In this document: one piece after another, positions 45,361 through 53,576 of the stretch
Position numbering within the stretch: position 1 is the first letter of the stretch
Layout: each line of letters opens with the position of its first letter
Assembly (NCBI RefSeq): GCF_030812215.1
Contig: NZ_JAUSSG010000003.1
Span: 434,001 to 498,000 of the forward strand
DNA length: 64,000 bases
Reading direction: 5' to 3'
Source of the DNA: Variovorax boronicumulans
GTDB taxonomy: Bacteria > Pseudomonadota > Gammaproteobacteria > Burkholderiales > Burkholderiaceae_C
Notes under the pieces: generated by a model
What the model was told of the DNA's origin: nothing
Database searches by the model: none
Seen by the model: only the letters and a program-made list of their open reading frames with translations
Program-made: the position numbers and the translations under genes

Positions 45361-46311
45361 ATGCAGAAGCGCATCGCCGTTGTCGTTTTTCCGGGCTTCC
45401 AGATCCTCGATCTGGCCGCCGTCGCCGCCTTCGAGCTGGCCAACAAGCACGCGGGCGCGCCGGTCTACAAGGTCGAGCTGCTGTCGGAAACCGGTGGCGT
45501 CATTCCCAGTTCGTCGGGCATCGGCGTCGAGACGAAGCGGTTGACCGGATCGAAGTTCGACACGCTGGTGATGACCGGCGCGCTCACCATCGAGCCGACC
45601 TCCGAAGGGCTTTGCAGGATGCTGCGCGCGGGCGAGCGCAGCGCGCGCCGCATTGCCAGCATCTGCACCGGCGCATTCGGTCTCGCGGATGCGGGGCTGC
45701 TGGACGGCCGGCGCGTGACCACGCACTGGGCCTTCGCGCAGGAACTGCAGAAGCGCCATCCGTTGGCCAAGGTGCAGCCGGACCGCATCTTCATCAACGA
45801 CGGCTCGCTCTGGACATCGGCCGGCATGACCGCGGGCATCGACCTGATGCTCGCGCTTGTTGAGGAAGACCTGGGCGTGGAGGCCGCGCGCATGGTCGCG
45901 AAGAACCTGGTCGTCTACCACCGCAGGGCGGGCGGGCAGTCGCAGTACTCGGCGCTGCTCGAGCTGGAGCCCAAGTCCGACCGCATCCAGCAGGCGCTGG
46001 TGCACGCGCGCGCCAACCTGCGCGATCCGCTGTCGGTCGAAGACCTTGCCGAGGTGGCGCACCTGAGCCCGCGCCAGTTCAGCCGCGCCTTCAAGTCGGA
46101 GACCGGCCGCTCGCCCGCGCAAGCCGTCGAGCACCTGCGCGTGGAAGCGGCGAAGGCGCTGATCGATGCGGGCGGGCTGGCGCTCAATGTGGTGGCCGAT
46201 GAAACGGGCTTTGGCGATCCCGAGCGCATGCGCCGCGCGTTCCTGCGCACGCTGGGCCAGCCGCCGCAGGCCGTTCGCCGGGTGGCCAGGCAAATTTCGG
46301 AATTGGCGTAA
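45361..46311 (+). CDS. GlxA-type AraC transcriptional regulator
   Basis: A 316-residue regulator with a DJ-1/PfpI-like domain (residues about 1-185; VVVFPGFQILDLAAVAAFELA, cysteine in IASICTGAFGLADAGLLDGR, TTHWAF) and a C-terminal AraC domain with two helix-turn-helix units (RQFSRAFKSETGRSPAQAVE and DETGFGDPERMRRAFLR). It is divergent from the IorAB-like genes and upstream of an SDR gene, so it may control both. The last codons overlap one arm of a perfect inverted repeat that also encloses a tiny ORF. Confidence 0.94.
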   Translation: MQKRIAVVVFPGFQILDLAAVAAFELANKHAGAPVYKVELLSETGGVIPSSSGIGVETKRLTGSKFDTLVMTGALTIEPTSEGLCRMLRAGERSARRIASICTGAFGLADAGLLDGRRVTTHWAFAQELQKRHPLAKVQPDRIFINDGSLWTSAGMTAGIDLMLALVEEDLGVEAARMVAKNLVVYHRRAGGQSQYSALLELEPKSDRIQQALVHARANLRDPLSVEDLAEVAHLSPRQFSRAFKSETGRSPAQAVEHLRVEAAKALIDAGGLALNVVADETGFGDPERMRRAFLRTLGQPPQAVRRVARQISELA

Positions 46312-46338
46312 AAGGAGGTTTATATGACATTTACGCCA
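46304..46338. promoter_or_regulatory. Perfect 9-bp inverted repeat at the regulator 3' end
   Basis: TGGCGTAAA (46304-46312) and TTTACGCCA (46330-46338) are exact reverse complements with a 17-nt spacer. The left arm includes the stop codon of the GlxA regulator and the spacer holds AGGAGG and an ATG. The centre lies about 80 bp before the SDR start codon. It may be an AraC-type operator for the SDR gene or an RNA hairpin. Confidence 0.45.
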
Positions 46339-46347
46339 TCTCGCTGA
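46324..46347 (+). CDS. Possible 7-codon leader peptide
   Basis: ATG ACA TTT ACG CCA TCT CGC TGA encodes MTFTPSR. It has a perfect AGGAGG site 5 nt upstream, much better than those of most genes here, and lies between the GlxA regulator and the SDR gene. Its start codon is in the loop and its third to fifth codons are in the right arm of the inverted repeat. It may be translated as a leader, or the match may be chance. Confidence 0.3.
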   Translation: MTFTPSR

Positions 46348-46400
46348 AGGAGGAAACTTCCTTTCACGCCGCAACGACGCGGCTTCCAAAGGAACCTCCA

Positions 46401-47228
46401 ATGACTGCAACACCCAAGGGCACGGCCCTCATCACCGGCGCTTCTTCCGGCATTGGCGCCGTCTACGCCGACAGGCTCGCCCGCCGTGGCTTCGACCTCG
46501 TGCTGGTCGCGCGAAACAGCGATCGCCTGCAGGCGCTGGCCACCAGACTCACGGCCGAGACGGGCCGAAAGATCGAAACGATCACCGCCGACCTCACCGA
46601 CAAGAAAGACATCGCGCGCGTCGAAGCCGCCATCCGCACGAACCGCGACCTCACGCTGCTGGTGAACAACGCCGGCGTCGGCGCCACCGCGCCGCTGCTC
46701 GCCTCGGACATCGAGAAGATGGAAGAGATGATCGCGATCAACGTGAATGCGCTCACGCGCCTCAGCTATGCAGCCGTGCCGGGCTTCGTGGCACGGGGTG
46801 CGGGCACCCTGGTGAACATCGCGTCCATCGTGGCGGTTTCGCCCGAGACGCTCAATGGCGTGTACGGCGGCAGCAAGGCCTTCGTGCTCGCGTTCAGCCA
46901 GTCGCTGCAGCATGAAGTGGGCGAGAAGGGCGTGCGCGTGCAGGCCGTGCTGCCGGGCGCGACGGCCACCGAGTTCTGGGGCCTTGCGGGCCTGCCGGTA
47001 CAGCACCTGCCGAGCGCGATCGTCATGAGCGCGGAAGACATGGTCGATGCCGCACTCGCGGGGCTCGACCTGGGCGAGAAGGTGACGATTCCCTCGCTGC
47101 CGAGCCAGGACGAGTGGGACGCTTTCGATGCGGCGCGGCGTGCCATGTCGGGCCGGATTTCCAGTTCGGTGCCCGCGGCCCGATACGGCGTGACGGGTTC
47201 GCGCACGGAGGCTGCAGCGACCGCCTGA
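46401..47228 (+). CDS. Short-chain dehydrogenase/reductase
   Basis: A 275-residue SDR of the classical type, an NAD(P)-dependent oxidoreductase. The cofactor motif TGASSGIG lies at about residue 13, NNAG at about residue 90, the catalytic Ser in VNIASIVAV and the YxxxK pair in YGGSKAF. The basic residue after the second strand (ARNSDRL) suggests NADP preference. The C-terminal 25 residues are an Ala/Ser-rich extension. It follows a GlxA regulator and is ended by a strong terminator. Substrate unknown. Confidence 0.92.
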   Translation: MTATPKGTALITGASSGIGAVYADRLARRGFDLVLVARNSDRLQALATRLTAETGRKIETITADLTDKKDIARVEAAIRTNRDLTLLVNNAGVGATAPLLASDIEKMEEMIAINVNALTRLSYAAVPGFVARGAGTLVNIASIVAVSPETLNGVYGGSKAFVLAFSQSLQHEVGEKGVRVQAVLPGATATEFWGLAGLPVQHLPSAIVMSAEDMVDAALAGLDLGEKVTIPSLPSQDEWDAFDAARRAMSGRISSSVPAARYGVTGSRTEAAATA

Positions 47229-47252
47229 AAACGCGCGCACTAAAATCCGCAT

Positions 47253-47294
47253 CCCGCAGTTGGGCGTCCCGGCCGACTGCGGGTTTTTGTTTTT
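47253..47294 (+). terminator. Rho-independent terminator after the SDR gene
   Basis: CCCGCAGT (47253-47260) and ACTGCGGG (47276-47283) form a perfect 8-bp stem followed by TTTTTGTTTTT. It lies 25 bp after the SDR stop and 24 bp before the orphan BMP gene, whose promoter must therefore be inside or right after it. Confidence 0.85.
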
Positions 47295-47317
47295 CCGGGG
47301 CCATGTAGAGGACCACC

Positions 47318-48418
47318 ATGTACAAAAACCTCGCGGGCCGCGCCGTTCTGGCGTGGGCAGCCGCCTGTTTTTTATCTCCCGCTTTTTCGCAAACGCAGGC
47401 ACCCGATGCGCCGCTGAAGATCGGCTTCGTCTATGTCACGCCGGTCACCGATGCCGGCTGGGTGCGCCAGCATGAAGAGGGCCGCAAGGCCGTCGATGCG
47501 GCGCTCGGTGCGAAGGTGAAGACCACCTTCGTCGAAAACGTCGCCGAAGGGGCCGATGCCGAGCGTGTGATCCGCGACCTTGCGCAGCAGGGCAACAAGC
47601 TCATCTTCACGCCCAGCTTCGGCTACATGGAGCCGACGCTGAAGGTGGCGCGCGATTTTCCCGATGTGAAGTTCGAGTCGATCACGGGCTACAAGCCCGC
47701 GGCCAACGTCGCGACCGCCAATGCGCGCTACTACGAAGGCCGCTATCTCGCGGGCATCGCGGCCGGGCGCATGACGAAGACGAACCTGGCGGGCTATGTG
47801 GCGGGCTTTCCGATTCCCGAGGTGCTGCAGGGCATCAACGCGTTCACGCTGGGCATGCGCTCGGTGAACCCGAATGCGAAGGTCATCGTGGTGTGGCTCA
47901 ACGAGTGGTTCGATCCGCCCAAGGAGCGCGATGCAGCGATGGCGGTCTTCAACCAGAACGCCGACGTCGTCGCCTTCCACACCGGCTCCACCGCCGTGAT
48001 GGCCGCGGCGCAGGAGCGCGGCAAGATGGCCATCGCGTACCACTCCGACATGCGCAAGATCGCGCCCGATGCGCAGATCGTCGCGGTCACGCACCAGTGG
48101 AGCGGCTACTACACGCAGCGCGCGAAGGCCGTGCTCGACGGCACCTGGAAGAGCGGCAATCTCTGGGGCGGCGTGAAGGAAGGAATGATCCGCGTCGGCG
48201 ACTTCGGCACCAAGGTGCCCAAGGCCGTGCAGCAGGAAGTGTTGGCGCGGCAGCAGGACATCGCGGCCGGCAAGCTGCAGCCGTTTCGTGCGGTGAGTGG
48301 CGATGTGCGCGACAACGAAGGCCGCGTCGTGATCGCCAAGGGTGCGCAATTGAGCGACGAGCAGATTCTCAAGATGAACTGGCTGGTCGACGGCGTGCAG
48401 GGGCGTGTGACGCGCTGA
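47318..48418 (+). CDS. Orphan BMP-family substrate-binding protein
   Basis: A 366-residue periplasmic BMP protein, paralogous to the one at 11376-12548: both share FVE.V.EGADAERV.RD, GYMEP.LKVA, and W.NEWF.PPKE. Its signal peptide (residues about 1-24) ends at a normal cleavage site (FSQTQ) and has no lipobox, so it is soluble where the other is lipid-anchored. No permease or ATPase gene is nearby, so it probably docks on the importer at 7690-11324. It lies 105 bp before guanine deaminase, pointing to a purine ligand such as guanosine or guanine. Confidence 0.93.
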   Translation: MYKNLAGRAVLAWAAACFLSPAFSQTQAPDAPLKIGFVYVTPVTDAGWVRQHEEGRKAVDAALGAKVKTTFVENVAEGADAERVIRDLAQQGNKLIFTPSFGYMEPTLKVARDFPDVKFESITGYKPAANVATANARYYEGRYLAGIAAGRMTKTNLAGYVAGFPIPEVLQGINAFTLGMRSVNPNAKVIVVWLNEWFDPPKERDAAMAVFNQNADVVAFHTGSTAVMAAAQERGKMAIAYHSDMRKIAPDAQIVAVTHQWSGYYTQRAKAVLDGTWKSGNLWGGVKEGMIRVGDFGTKVPKAVQQEVLARQQDIAAGKLQPFRAVSGDVRDNEGRVVIAKGAQLSDEQILKMNWLVDGVQGRVTR

Positions 48419-48455
48419 AAAGCGGCCGCGCCGGGTTTTCCCGGGGAGTGCGTTC

Positions 48456-48476
48456 CGCATATAGCACTCATATGCG
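48456..48476. promoter_or_regulatory. Inverted repeat upstream of guanine deaminase
   Basis: CGCATAT (48456-48462) and ATATGCG (48470-48476) are perfect 7-bp arms with a 7-nt spacer, ending 47 bp before the start codon. Positioned as an operator or promoter element for a gene that should respond to purines. Confidence 0.45.
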
Positions 48477-48523
48477 CATGGAAATTGCGACGGCGCAGGG
48501 CTGGATTACCCTCCGCAGCCACG

Positions 48524-49822
48524 ATGAAAAAAGCCTACCGCGCCTCCCTCCTGCGATTCGACGACGCCGGCCTGCCCGTTTTCGATGAAGACGGCCTCCT
48601 GGTCGTCGCCCCCGACGCCGCCGGCCGCCAGCGCGTCGTCGATGCCGGCAGCCATGCCGCCGTGTCGCCGCGCCATCCCGATGCCGATGTGACGCACCTG
48701 CCGGGCCGCATCCTCGCGCCGGGCTTCGTGGACATGCACATCCACTTTCCGCAGACCGACATCATCGGCGCGCCCTCGCCGGGCCTTTTGCCCTGGCTCG
48801 AGAACTACACCTTCCCCGCCGAAAGCAAGTTCGTCGACCCGGCGCATTCGCGCGAAGTGGCCGATGTGTTCTTCGACGAACTGCTGCGCAACGGCGTGAC
48901 CACCTCGCTCACCTTCGCGACCTCGCATGTCGCCTCGGTCGATGCCTTCTTCGAAGGCGCGCAGCGCCGCCGGCTGCGCATGATCACCGGCAAGGTGCTG
49001 CAGGACCGCAATTCGCCCGATGGCGTGCGCGACCAGACCGAGCAGAGCCTTATCGATACCGAGTCGCTGATCCGCAAGTGGCACAACGTCGATCGCCTCG
49101 GCTACGCGATCACCCCGCGTTTCGCGCCCACCAGCACCGATGCGCAGATGCGCGGCGCCGGCGAGCTGGCCGCGAAGTACGGCGACACCTGGATCCAGTC
49201 GCACGTGGCCGAGAACCGCGACGAGGTGCAGTGGGCGCGGGAGCTCTATCCGAAGTCGCGCTCCTACCTCGATGTGTACGCCGGCTTCGGCCTGATGCGC
49301 GAGCGCGCCGTGTACGCGCACTGCATCTACATCGACGACGAAGACCGCCGCCTGATGCGCGAGACGAAGACGGCGGCCGCCGTGAGCCCGACGAGCAACC
49401 TGTTCCTGGGCAGCGGCTTCTTCGACTTCGGTGCGGCCGACCGCATCGAATCGCCCTACGGCCTTGCGAGCGACGTGGGCGGCGGCACCAGCTTCAGCCC
49501 GTTCCACACCATGCTGGCCGCCTACTACGTGGGCCGTACAACAGTCGAGGGAATCCAGACCAAGGCCGGCCTGAGCATTCCGCCCTCCCGGCTGTGGTGG
49601 CACCACACCGGCGGCGCGGCGCGCTCGCTGGGGCTCGATGGTGTGGTCGGCAACCTGCAGCCGGGGTGCGAGGCCGACTTCCTGGTGCTGAATCCCGCCG
49701 CCACGCCGCTGCTGGCGCGAAAGACCAAGCTGGCGAACACGCTGGAAGAATTGCTCTTCGCGATGATCGTGCTGGGAGACGACCGGCTGGTCGAGCGCAC
49801 GGTGATCTCGCAGGCGGGCTGA
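48524..49822 (+). CDS. guaD: Guanine deaminase
   Basis: A 432-residue amidohydrolase converting guanine to xanthine and ammonia in the cytoplasm. Recognised by [30 protein letters not shown] (metal HxH and substrate loop), [13 protein letters not shown] (His), [15 protein letters not shown] (His) and [15 protein letters not shown] (metal Asp), all family-specific. The product is the substrate of XdhAB. The ATG at 48524 gives the normal N-terminal strand; a longer frame from 48485 would add 13 Arg-rich residues. It follows the orphan BMP gene, suggesting uptake and first degradation step are neighbours. Confidence 0.95.
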   Translation: MKKAYRASLLRFDDAGLPVFDEDGLLVVAPDAAGRQRVVDAGSHAAVSPRHPDADVTHLPGRILAPGFVDMHIHFPQTDIIGAPSPGLLPWLENYTFPAESKFVDPAHSREVADVFFDELLRNGVTTSLTFATSHVASVDAFFEGAQRRRLRMITGKVLQDRNSPDGVRDQTEQSLIDTESLIRKWHNVDRLGYAITPRFAPTSTDAQMRGAGELAAKYGDTWIQSHVAENRDEVQWARELYPKSRSYLDVYAGFGLMRERAVYAHCIYIDDEDRRLMRETKTAAAVSPTSNLFLGSGFFDFGAADRIESPYGLASDVGGGTSFSPFHTMLAAYYVGRTTVEGIQTKAGLSIPPSRLWWHHTGGAARSLGLDGVVGNLQPGCEADFLVLNPAATPLLARKTKLANTLEELLFAMIVLGDDRLVERTVISQAG

Positions 49823-49826
49823 CCTC

Positions 49827-49882
49827 TGCGGGGGAGGGCGCACAGGGCGCCCATGCCACAATTCGGCCCCGATTCCCCCGCA
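49827..49882. promoter_or_regulatory. Long-range inverted repeat before dcd
   Basis: TGCGGGGG (49827-49834) and CCCCCGCA (49875-49882) are perfect 8-bp arms separated by 40 nt, with a small GGCGC/GCGCC hairpin between. Located between guaD and dcd, it probably ends guaD transcription or shapes the dcd leader. No T-run. Confidence 0.3.
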
Positions 49883-49898
49883 GCAGCAGCGAGCGCAT

Positions 49899-50465
49899 AT
49901 GAGCATCAAGAGCGACAAATGGATCCGGCGCATGGCCGAAAACGAAGGAATGATCGACCCCTTCGAACCGGGCCAGGTGCGCGAGGCCGGTGGCCACAAG
50001 ATCATCAGCTACGGCACTTCGAGCTACGGCTACGACATCCGTTGCGCGCCCGAATTCAAGGTCTTCACCAACATCCACAGCACCGTGGTCGACCCGAAGA
50101 ACTTCGATGAGAAGAGCTTCGTCGACATGCACGGCGACTACTGCATCATCCCGCCCAACAGCTTCGCGCTGGCGCGCACCGTCGAGTACTTCCGCATCCC
50201 GCGCAACGTGCTGACCATCTGCCTGGGCAAGAGCACATATGCGCGCTGCGGGATCATCGTCAACGTGACGCCGTTCGAGCCCGAATGGGAAGGCTACGTG
50301 ACGCTGGAATTCAGCAACACCACGCCGCTGCCCGCCAAGATCTACGCGGGCGAAGGCTGCGCGCAGGTGCTGTTCTTCGAGAGCGACGAAGTCTGCGAGA
50401 CCAGCTACAAGGACCGCGGCGGCAAGTACCAGGGCCAGCGCGGCGTCACTCTGCCGAAAACCTGA
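49899..50465 (+). CDS. dcd: dCTP deaminase
   Basis: A 188-residue trimeric enzyme that deaminates dCTP to dUTP, the main source of dUMP for thymidylate synthesis. The sequence is the standard proteobacterial type: [12 protein letters not shown] at the start, [32 protein letters not shown] with the Ser and Arg active-site residues, [19 protein letters not shown] with the catalytic Glu, and the C-terminal lid [13 protein letters not shown]. The enzyme is a housekeeping gene, so this part of the window is likely core chromosome. Confidence 0.97.
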   Translation: MSIKSDKWIRRMAENEGMIDPFEPGQVREAGGHKIISYGTSSYGYDIRCAPEFKVFTNIHSTVVDPKNFDEKSFVDMHGDYCIIPPNSFALARTVEYFRIPRNVLTICLGKSTYARCGIIVNVTPFEPEWEGYVTLEFSNTTPLPAKIYAGEGCAQVLFFESDEVCETSYKDRGGKYQGQRGVTLPKT

Positions 50466-50573
50466 CGCAGCGGCGGGCCGGGCACTGACGCCCGGTTACC
50501 CCGGGCGGCCTGGGGCCAAGTACCATCCAGCCACTGTCCGGCAACAGTTGTGCACGCCGGGAAGGAGACTGCG

Positions 50574-51461
50574 ATGAGATGGGAAGGCAACGAACAATCC
50601 GACAACGTTGAAGATCGCCGCGGCGAAGGCGGTGGTGGGGGCGGTGGCGGCTTCATCGGTGGGCGCGGCATCGGCATCGGCACCATCGCGGTCGCGCTGA
50701 TCGCCGGCTGGATCTTCGGCATCAACCCACTCACCGTGCTGAGTTTGCTGAGCGGCGGCGGTGGCACCGAGCAGGTGCAGCAGGCGCCGCAGGGTCCCGC
50801 GCCCAGGCCGCCTTCGGGCGACCGCGAAGCGGCCTTCGTCTCGACCGTGCTCAAGAACACCGAAGTGGTGTGGACCGACATCTTCCGAAAGAACGGCGGC
50901 AGCTACCAGCCGCCCCGGCTCGTGCTGTTCCGCGGCGCCACGCCTACGGCCTGCGGCACCGGGCAATCGGCTATGGGGCCGTTCTACTGCCCGGGCGACA
51001 AGAAGGTCTACATCGACCTGGGCTTCTACGACACGCTCAAGAACCAGCTCGGCGCACCGGGCGAGTTCGCGCAGGCCTACGTCATCGCGCACGAGGTCGG
51101 CCATCACGTGCAGGACGAGCTGGGCATCACCGCGAAGGTCGACGGCATGCGCGGGCGCCTGAGCCAGTCGCAGAACAACGCGGTGAGCGTGCGCGTCGAG
51201 CTGCAGGCCGACTGCTTCGCGGGCGTGTGGGCGCACCACTCGCAGGAATCGAAGAAGTGGCTCGACCCGGGCGACATCGAGGCCGCGATGAACGCCGCGC
51301 AGAAAATCGGCGACGACGCATTGCAGCGTTCGGCGGGCCGCGCGGTGGTGCCCGACAGCTTCACCCACGGCTCCAGCGCGCAGCGCCAGAAGTGGTTCGG
51401 CGCGGGTTATCAAAGCGGCGACATGAAGTCGTGCGACACCTTCAACGCTCGCAACCTTTGA
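50574..51461 (+). CDS. Neutral zinc metallopeptidase (YpfJ family)
   Basis: A 295-residue membrane-anchored putative metallopeptidase. A polar N-terminus (MRWEGNEQSDNVEDRRG) and Gly-rich stretch precede one transmembrane helix (about residues 40-62, IGTIAVALIAGWIFGINPL). The catalytic domain has zinc site IAHEVGHHVQ and, later, ELQADCFAGVW where the Glu is the third ligand. C-terminal GSSAQRQKWFGAGYQSGD is typical. Family substrates are unknown. The ATG at 50574 follows a GAAGGAG site. Confidence 0.93.
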   Translation: MRWEGNEQSDNVEDRRGEGGGGGGGGFIGGRGIGIGTIAVALIAGWIFGINPLTVLSLLSGGGGTEQVQQAPQGPAPRPPSGDREAAFVSTVLKNTEVVWTDIFRKNGGSYQPPRLVLFRGATPTACGTGQSAMGPFYCPGDKKVYIDLGFYDTLKNQLGAPGEFAQAYVIAHEVGHHVQDELGITAKVDGMRGRLSQSQNNAVSVRVELQADCFAGVWAHHSQESKKWLDPGDIEAAMNAAQKIGDDALQRSAGRAVVPDSFTHGSSAQRQKWFGAGYQSGDMKSCDTFNARNL

Positions 51462-51467
51462 GCTTCG

Positions 51468-51484
51468 TGGGCCTGTGGGGCCCA
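51468..51484. terminator. Weak hairpin after the metallopeptidase gene
   Basis: TGGGCC and GGCCCA form a perfect 6-bp stem with a 5-nt loop 6 bp after the stop codon. There is no T-run, so termination efficiency is doubtful. Confidence 0.35.
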
Positions 51485-51500
51485 TGTCTGTTGGCTCGGG

Positions 51501-51519
51501 TGCTATTGAATAAGTAGCA
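51501..51519. repeat. Short AT-rich palindrome, GCTATT type
   Basis: TGCTA and TAGCA flank TTGAATAAG. The core GCTATTGAATAAGTAGC resembles GCTATTAAACTGATAGC at 7626-7642. It lies in the leader region of the helicase gene. Confidence 0.5.
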
Positions 51520-51533
51520 ATGCCGGCGGCGCG

Positions 51534-51550
51534 GGCGTTGTCACAACGCC
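51534..51550. promoter_or_regulatory. Perfect 8-bp palindrome in the rhlE leader
   Basis: GGCGTTGT and ACAACGCC flank a single C; a second hairpin (TGCCG/CGGCA around TTTTTTG, 51556-51572) follows, 20 bp before the helicase start. Together they could form a structured 5' leader or an attenuator. Confidence 0.45.
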
Positions 51551-51592
51551 GTCACTGCCGTTTTTTGCGGCAATGCGACAATAGCGGGCTCA

Positions 51593-53068
51593 ATGACAAG
51601 CTCCTTCTCCAATCTATCGCTGGCAGAACCGCTGGCCCGCGCCGTAGCCGAAATGGGCTACGAGACCATGACACCGATCCAGGAGCAGGCCATTCCGGTC
51701 GTGCTCGCGGGGCAGGATGTGATGGGCGCCGCGCAGACCGGCACCGGCAAGACGGCGGCGTTCTCGCTCCCCTTGCTGCAGCGCATGCTCAAGCACGAAA
51801 ACGCCTCCACCTCGCCCGCGCGGCACCCGGTGCGCGCGCTCGTGCTGCTGCCCACGCGCGAGCTGGCCGACCAGGTCGCGCAACAGGTCAAGCTGTACGC
51901 CAAGTACACCAACCTGCGCAGCACGGTGGTGTTCGGCGGCATCGACATGAAGCCGCAGACGCTGGAGTTGAAGAAGGGCGTCGAGGTGCTGGTGGCCACG
52001 CCGGGCCGCCTGCTCGATCACATCGAAGCCAAGAACGCGGTGCTCAACCAGGTCGAATACGTCGTGCTCGACGAAGCCGACCGCATGCTGGACATCGGCT
52101 TCCTGCCCGACCTGCAGCGCATCCTGAGCTACCTGCCCAAGCAGCGCACCACGCTCCTGTTCTCGGCCACGTTCTCGCCTGAAATCAAGCGACTGGCCGG
52201 CAGCTACCTGCAGAACCCCATCACCATCGAAGTGGCGCGGCCGAACGAAACGGCTTCCACCGTCGAGCAGCATTTCTACAGCGTGTCCGACGACGACAAG
52301 CGCCGGGCGCTCAAGCAGATCGTCAAGCAGCGCGGCATCACGCAGGCCTTCGTGTTCGTCAACAGCAAGCTCGGCTGCGCGCGCCTCGCACGCTCGCTGG
52401 AGCGCGACGGTCTGCGTACCACCGCACTGCATGGCGACAAGAGCCAGGACGAACGCCTGAAGGCACTCGCCTCGTTCAAGGCCGGCGAAGTCGACCTGCT
52501 GGTGTGCACCGACGTCGCGGCCCGCGGCCTCGACATCAAGGACGTGCCCGCCGTCTTCAACTTCGACATTCCGTTCAACGCCGAAGACTACGTTCACCGC
52601 ATCGGCCGCACCGGTCGTGCCGGCGCCTCGGGCCTGGCCGTGAGCTTTGCCAGCGGCGGCAACGATGCGCGCCTGGTGGCAGACATCGAGAAGCTGATCA
52701 AGAAGAAGATCGAGCTGGAGCCCGTCGAGTTCGAGGAAGACCGCCCGCGCGGCCGCATCAACGACGGACGCCGCCACTGGCGCGAAGAAGGCGAAGCCGG
52801 CGATGCACGCGACGTGCTCGACCAGCCGCGCGAACGCAGCGGCGGTTTCGGCGCTGACGCTCCCCGTCGCAGCAGCGGCGGACGTCCGCACCGTGCGCCT
52901 TCGGCGCCGCGCGATCCGTTCTTCGACAAGCCCTACGAACCGGGCCAGGCCGACGCAACGCCAGCCTGGGAAGCCGCCGCCAAGGCAGCGCCCGCGCGCG
53001 GCATCTCCAGCAACATCAAGAGCAAGCGCAAGGTCGCGGCCCTCTTCAAGAGCGCCGAGCCGAGCTGA
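51593..53068 (+). CDS. rhlE: DEAD-box RNA helicase (RhlE-like)
   Basis: A 491-residue ATP-dependent RNA helicase acting in RNA remodelling and ribosome assembly. All motifs are present in order: Q motif MTPIQEQAIP, motif I AQTGTGKT, PTRELADQV, TPGRLLDH, DEAD (DEADRMLDIGF), SAT, FVNSK, ARGLDIK and HRIGRTGRAG. After the two RecA domains (to about residue 375) comes a basic low-complexity tail rich in Arg, Gly and Ser, typical of RhlE proteins and likely to bind RNA. Its 5' region carries stacked palindromes and its 3' side a hairpin and the second copy of the 92-bp repeat. Confidence 0.94.
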   Translation: MTSSFSNLSLAEPLARAVAEMGYETMTPIQEQAIPVVLAGQDVMGAAQTGTGKTAAFSLPLLQRMLKHENASTSPARHPVRALVLLPTRELADQVAQQVKLYAKYTNLRSTVVFGGIDMKPQTLELKKGVEVLVATPGRLLDHIEAKNAVLNQVEYVVLDEADRMLDIGFLPDLQRILSYLPKQRTTLLFSATFSPEIKRLAGSYLQNPITIEVARPNETASTVEQHFYSVSDDDKRRALKQIVKQRGITQAFVFVNSKLGCARLARSLERDGLRTTALHGDKSQDERLKALASFKAGEVDLLVCTDVAARGLDIKDVPAVFNFDIPFNAEDYVHRIGRTGRAGASGLAVSFASGGNDARLVADIEKLIKKKIELEPVEFEEDRPRGRINDGRRHWREEGEAGDARDVLDQPRERSGGFGADAPRRSSGGRPHRAPSAPRDPFFDKPYEPGQADATPAWEAAAKAAPARGISSNIKSKRKVAALFKSAEPS

Positions 53069-53077
53069 CCCCGGTGC

Positions 53078-53115
53078 GTGCCGCGCAAGTGCGGCACCCC
53101 ATTCCTTTCCCTCTC
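53078..53115 (+). terminator. Probable terminator after the helicase gene
   Basis: GTGCCGC (53078-53084) and GCGGCAC (53091-53097) form a perfect 7-bp stem 9 bp after the stop, followed by a C/T-rich but not pure T tract. Moderate candidate. Confidence 0.45.
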
Positions 53116-53126
53116 CCTTTCAGAAG

Positions 53127-53218
53127 CACCGCGGAACCGGCTTCGCCGGGCCGCTGGTGTTGCCCCCGGTCGGGGGTAGGAGAAGCGACACGAAGTGCGC
53201 GGAGCCTGGGGGCGAGCC
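53127..53218 (+). repeat. 92-bp dispersed repeat, copy 2
   Basis: Same length and orientation as copy 1 (5031-5122), about 90% identical. The first hairpin loop changes from TTT to TTC, the second from GGTA to GGTC, and other changes lie between stems or at the 3' flank. It lies between the helicase terminator and the stop codon of a convergent small lipoprotein gene. Confidence 0.85.
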
Positions 53219-53224
53219 CTTCCT

Positions 53225-53449
53225 CTACCTCCAGCCGCGGTGCCAGCCGTATTGAGGATGGTGCCAGCCCCACCCATAGCGCGGGTGGTACGCCCACACA
53301 AAACCAACGCCAGGCGACACGTACGTCGGGGCTACATAGGCCACGCCCGGAGGCGCCGAGTAGACGGGTTGGGCCGGTGCAACGACACAGCCGGTGAGTG
53401 CAGCCGCGAGCGCAGCGGCCGACAGCGCGAGAACAACAGGAAATCTCAT
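53225..53449 (-). CDS. Small Tyr/Trp/Gly-rich lipoprotein
   Basis: A 74-residue predicted lipoprotein. The signal peptide ends in lipobox LTGC (Cys21), so the mature chain of 54 residues is lipid-anchored. It is rich in Pro, Tyr and Val and ends in an aromatic, His-rich tail of two similar units (YHPRYGWGWHH and PQYGWHRGWR). Similar short YXWG-type lipoproteins are widespread and uncharacterised. The ATG at 53449 fits the signal peptide; a longer upstream frame lacks one. It lies between copy 2 of the 92-bp repeat and the rhodanese gene. Confidence 0.75.
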   Translation of the reverse strand: MRFPVVLALSAAALAAALTGCVVAPAQPVYSAPPGVAYVAPTYVSPGVGFVWAYHPRYGWGWHHPQYGWHRGWR

Positions 53450-53576
53450 GACGAAGCTCCTTGGGACGAGTTGTTGTGGATGTGCACAACCAACGCCCCG
53501 CCGAACCCGTGGATGACGGCCTTTACGCCCGCGAAACAGTGTCACGGGCGTGTTGTCATCCTTTCAAAACGCTTTC

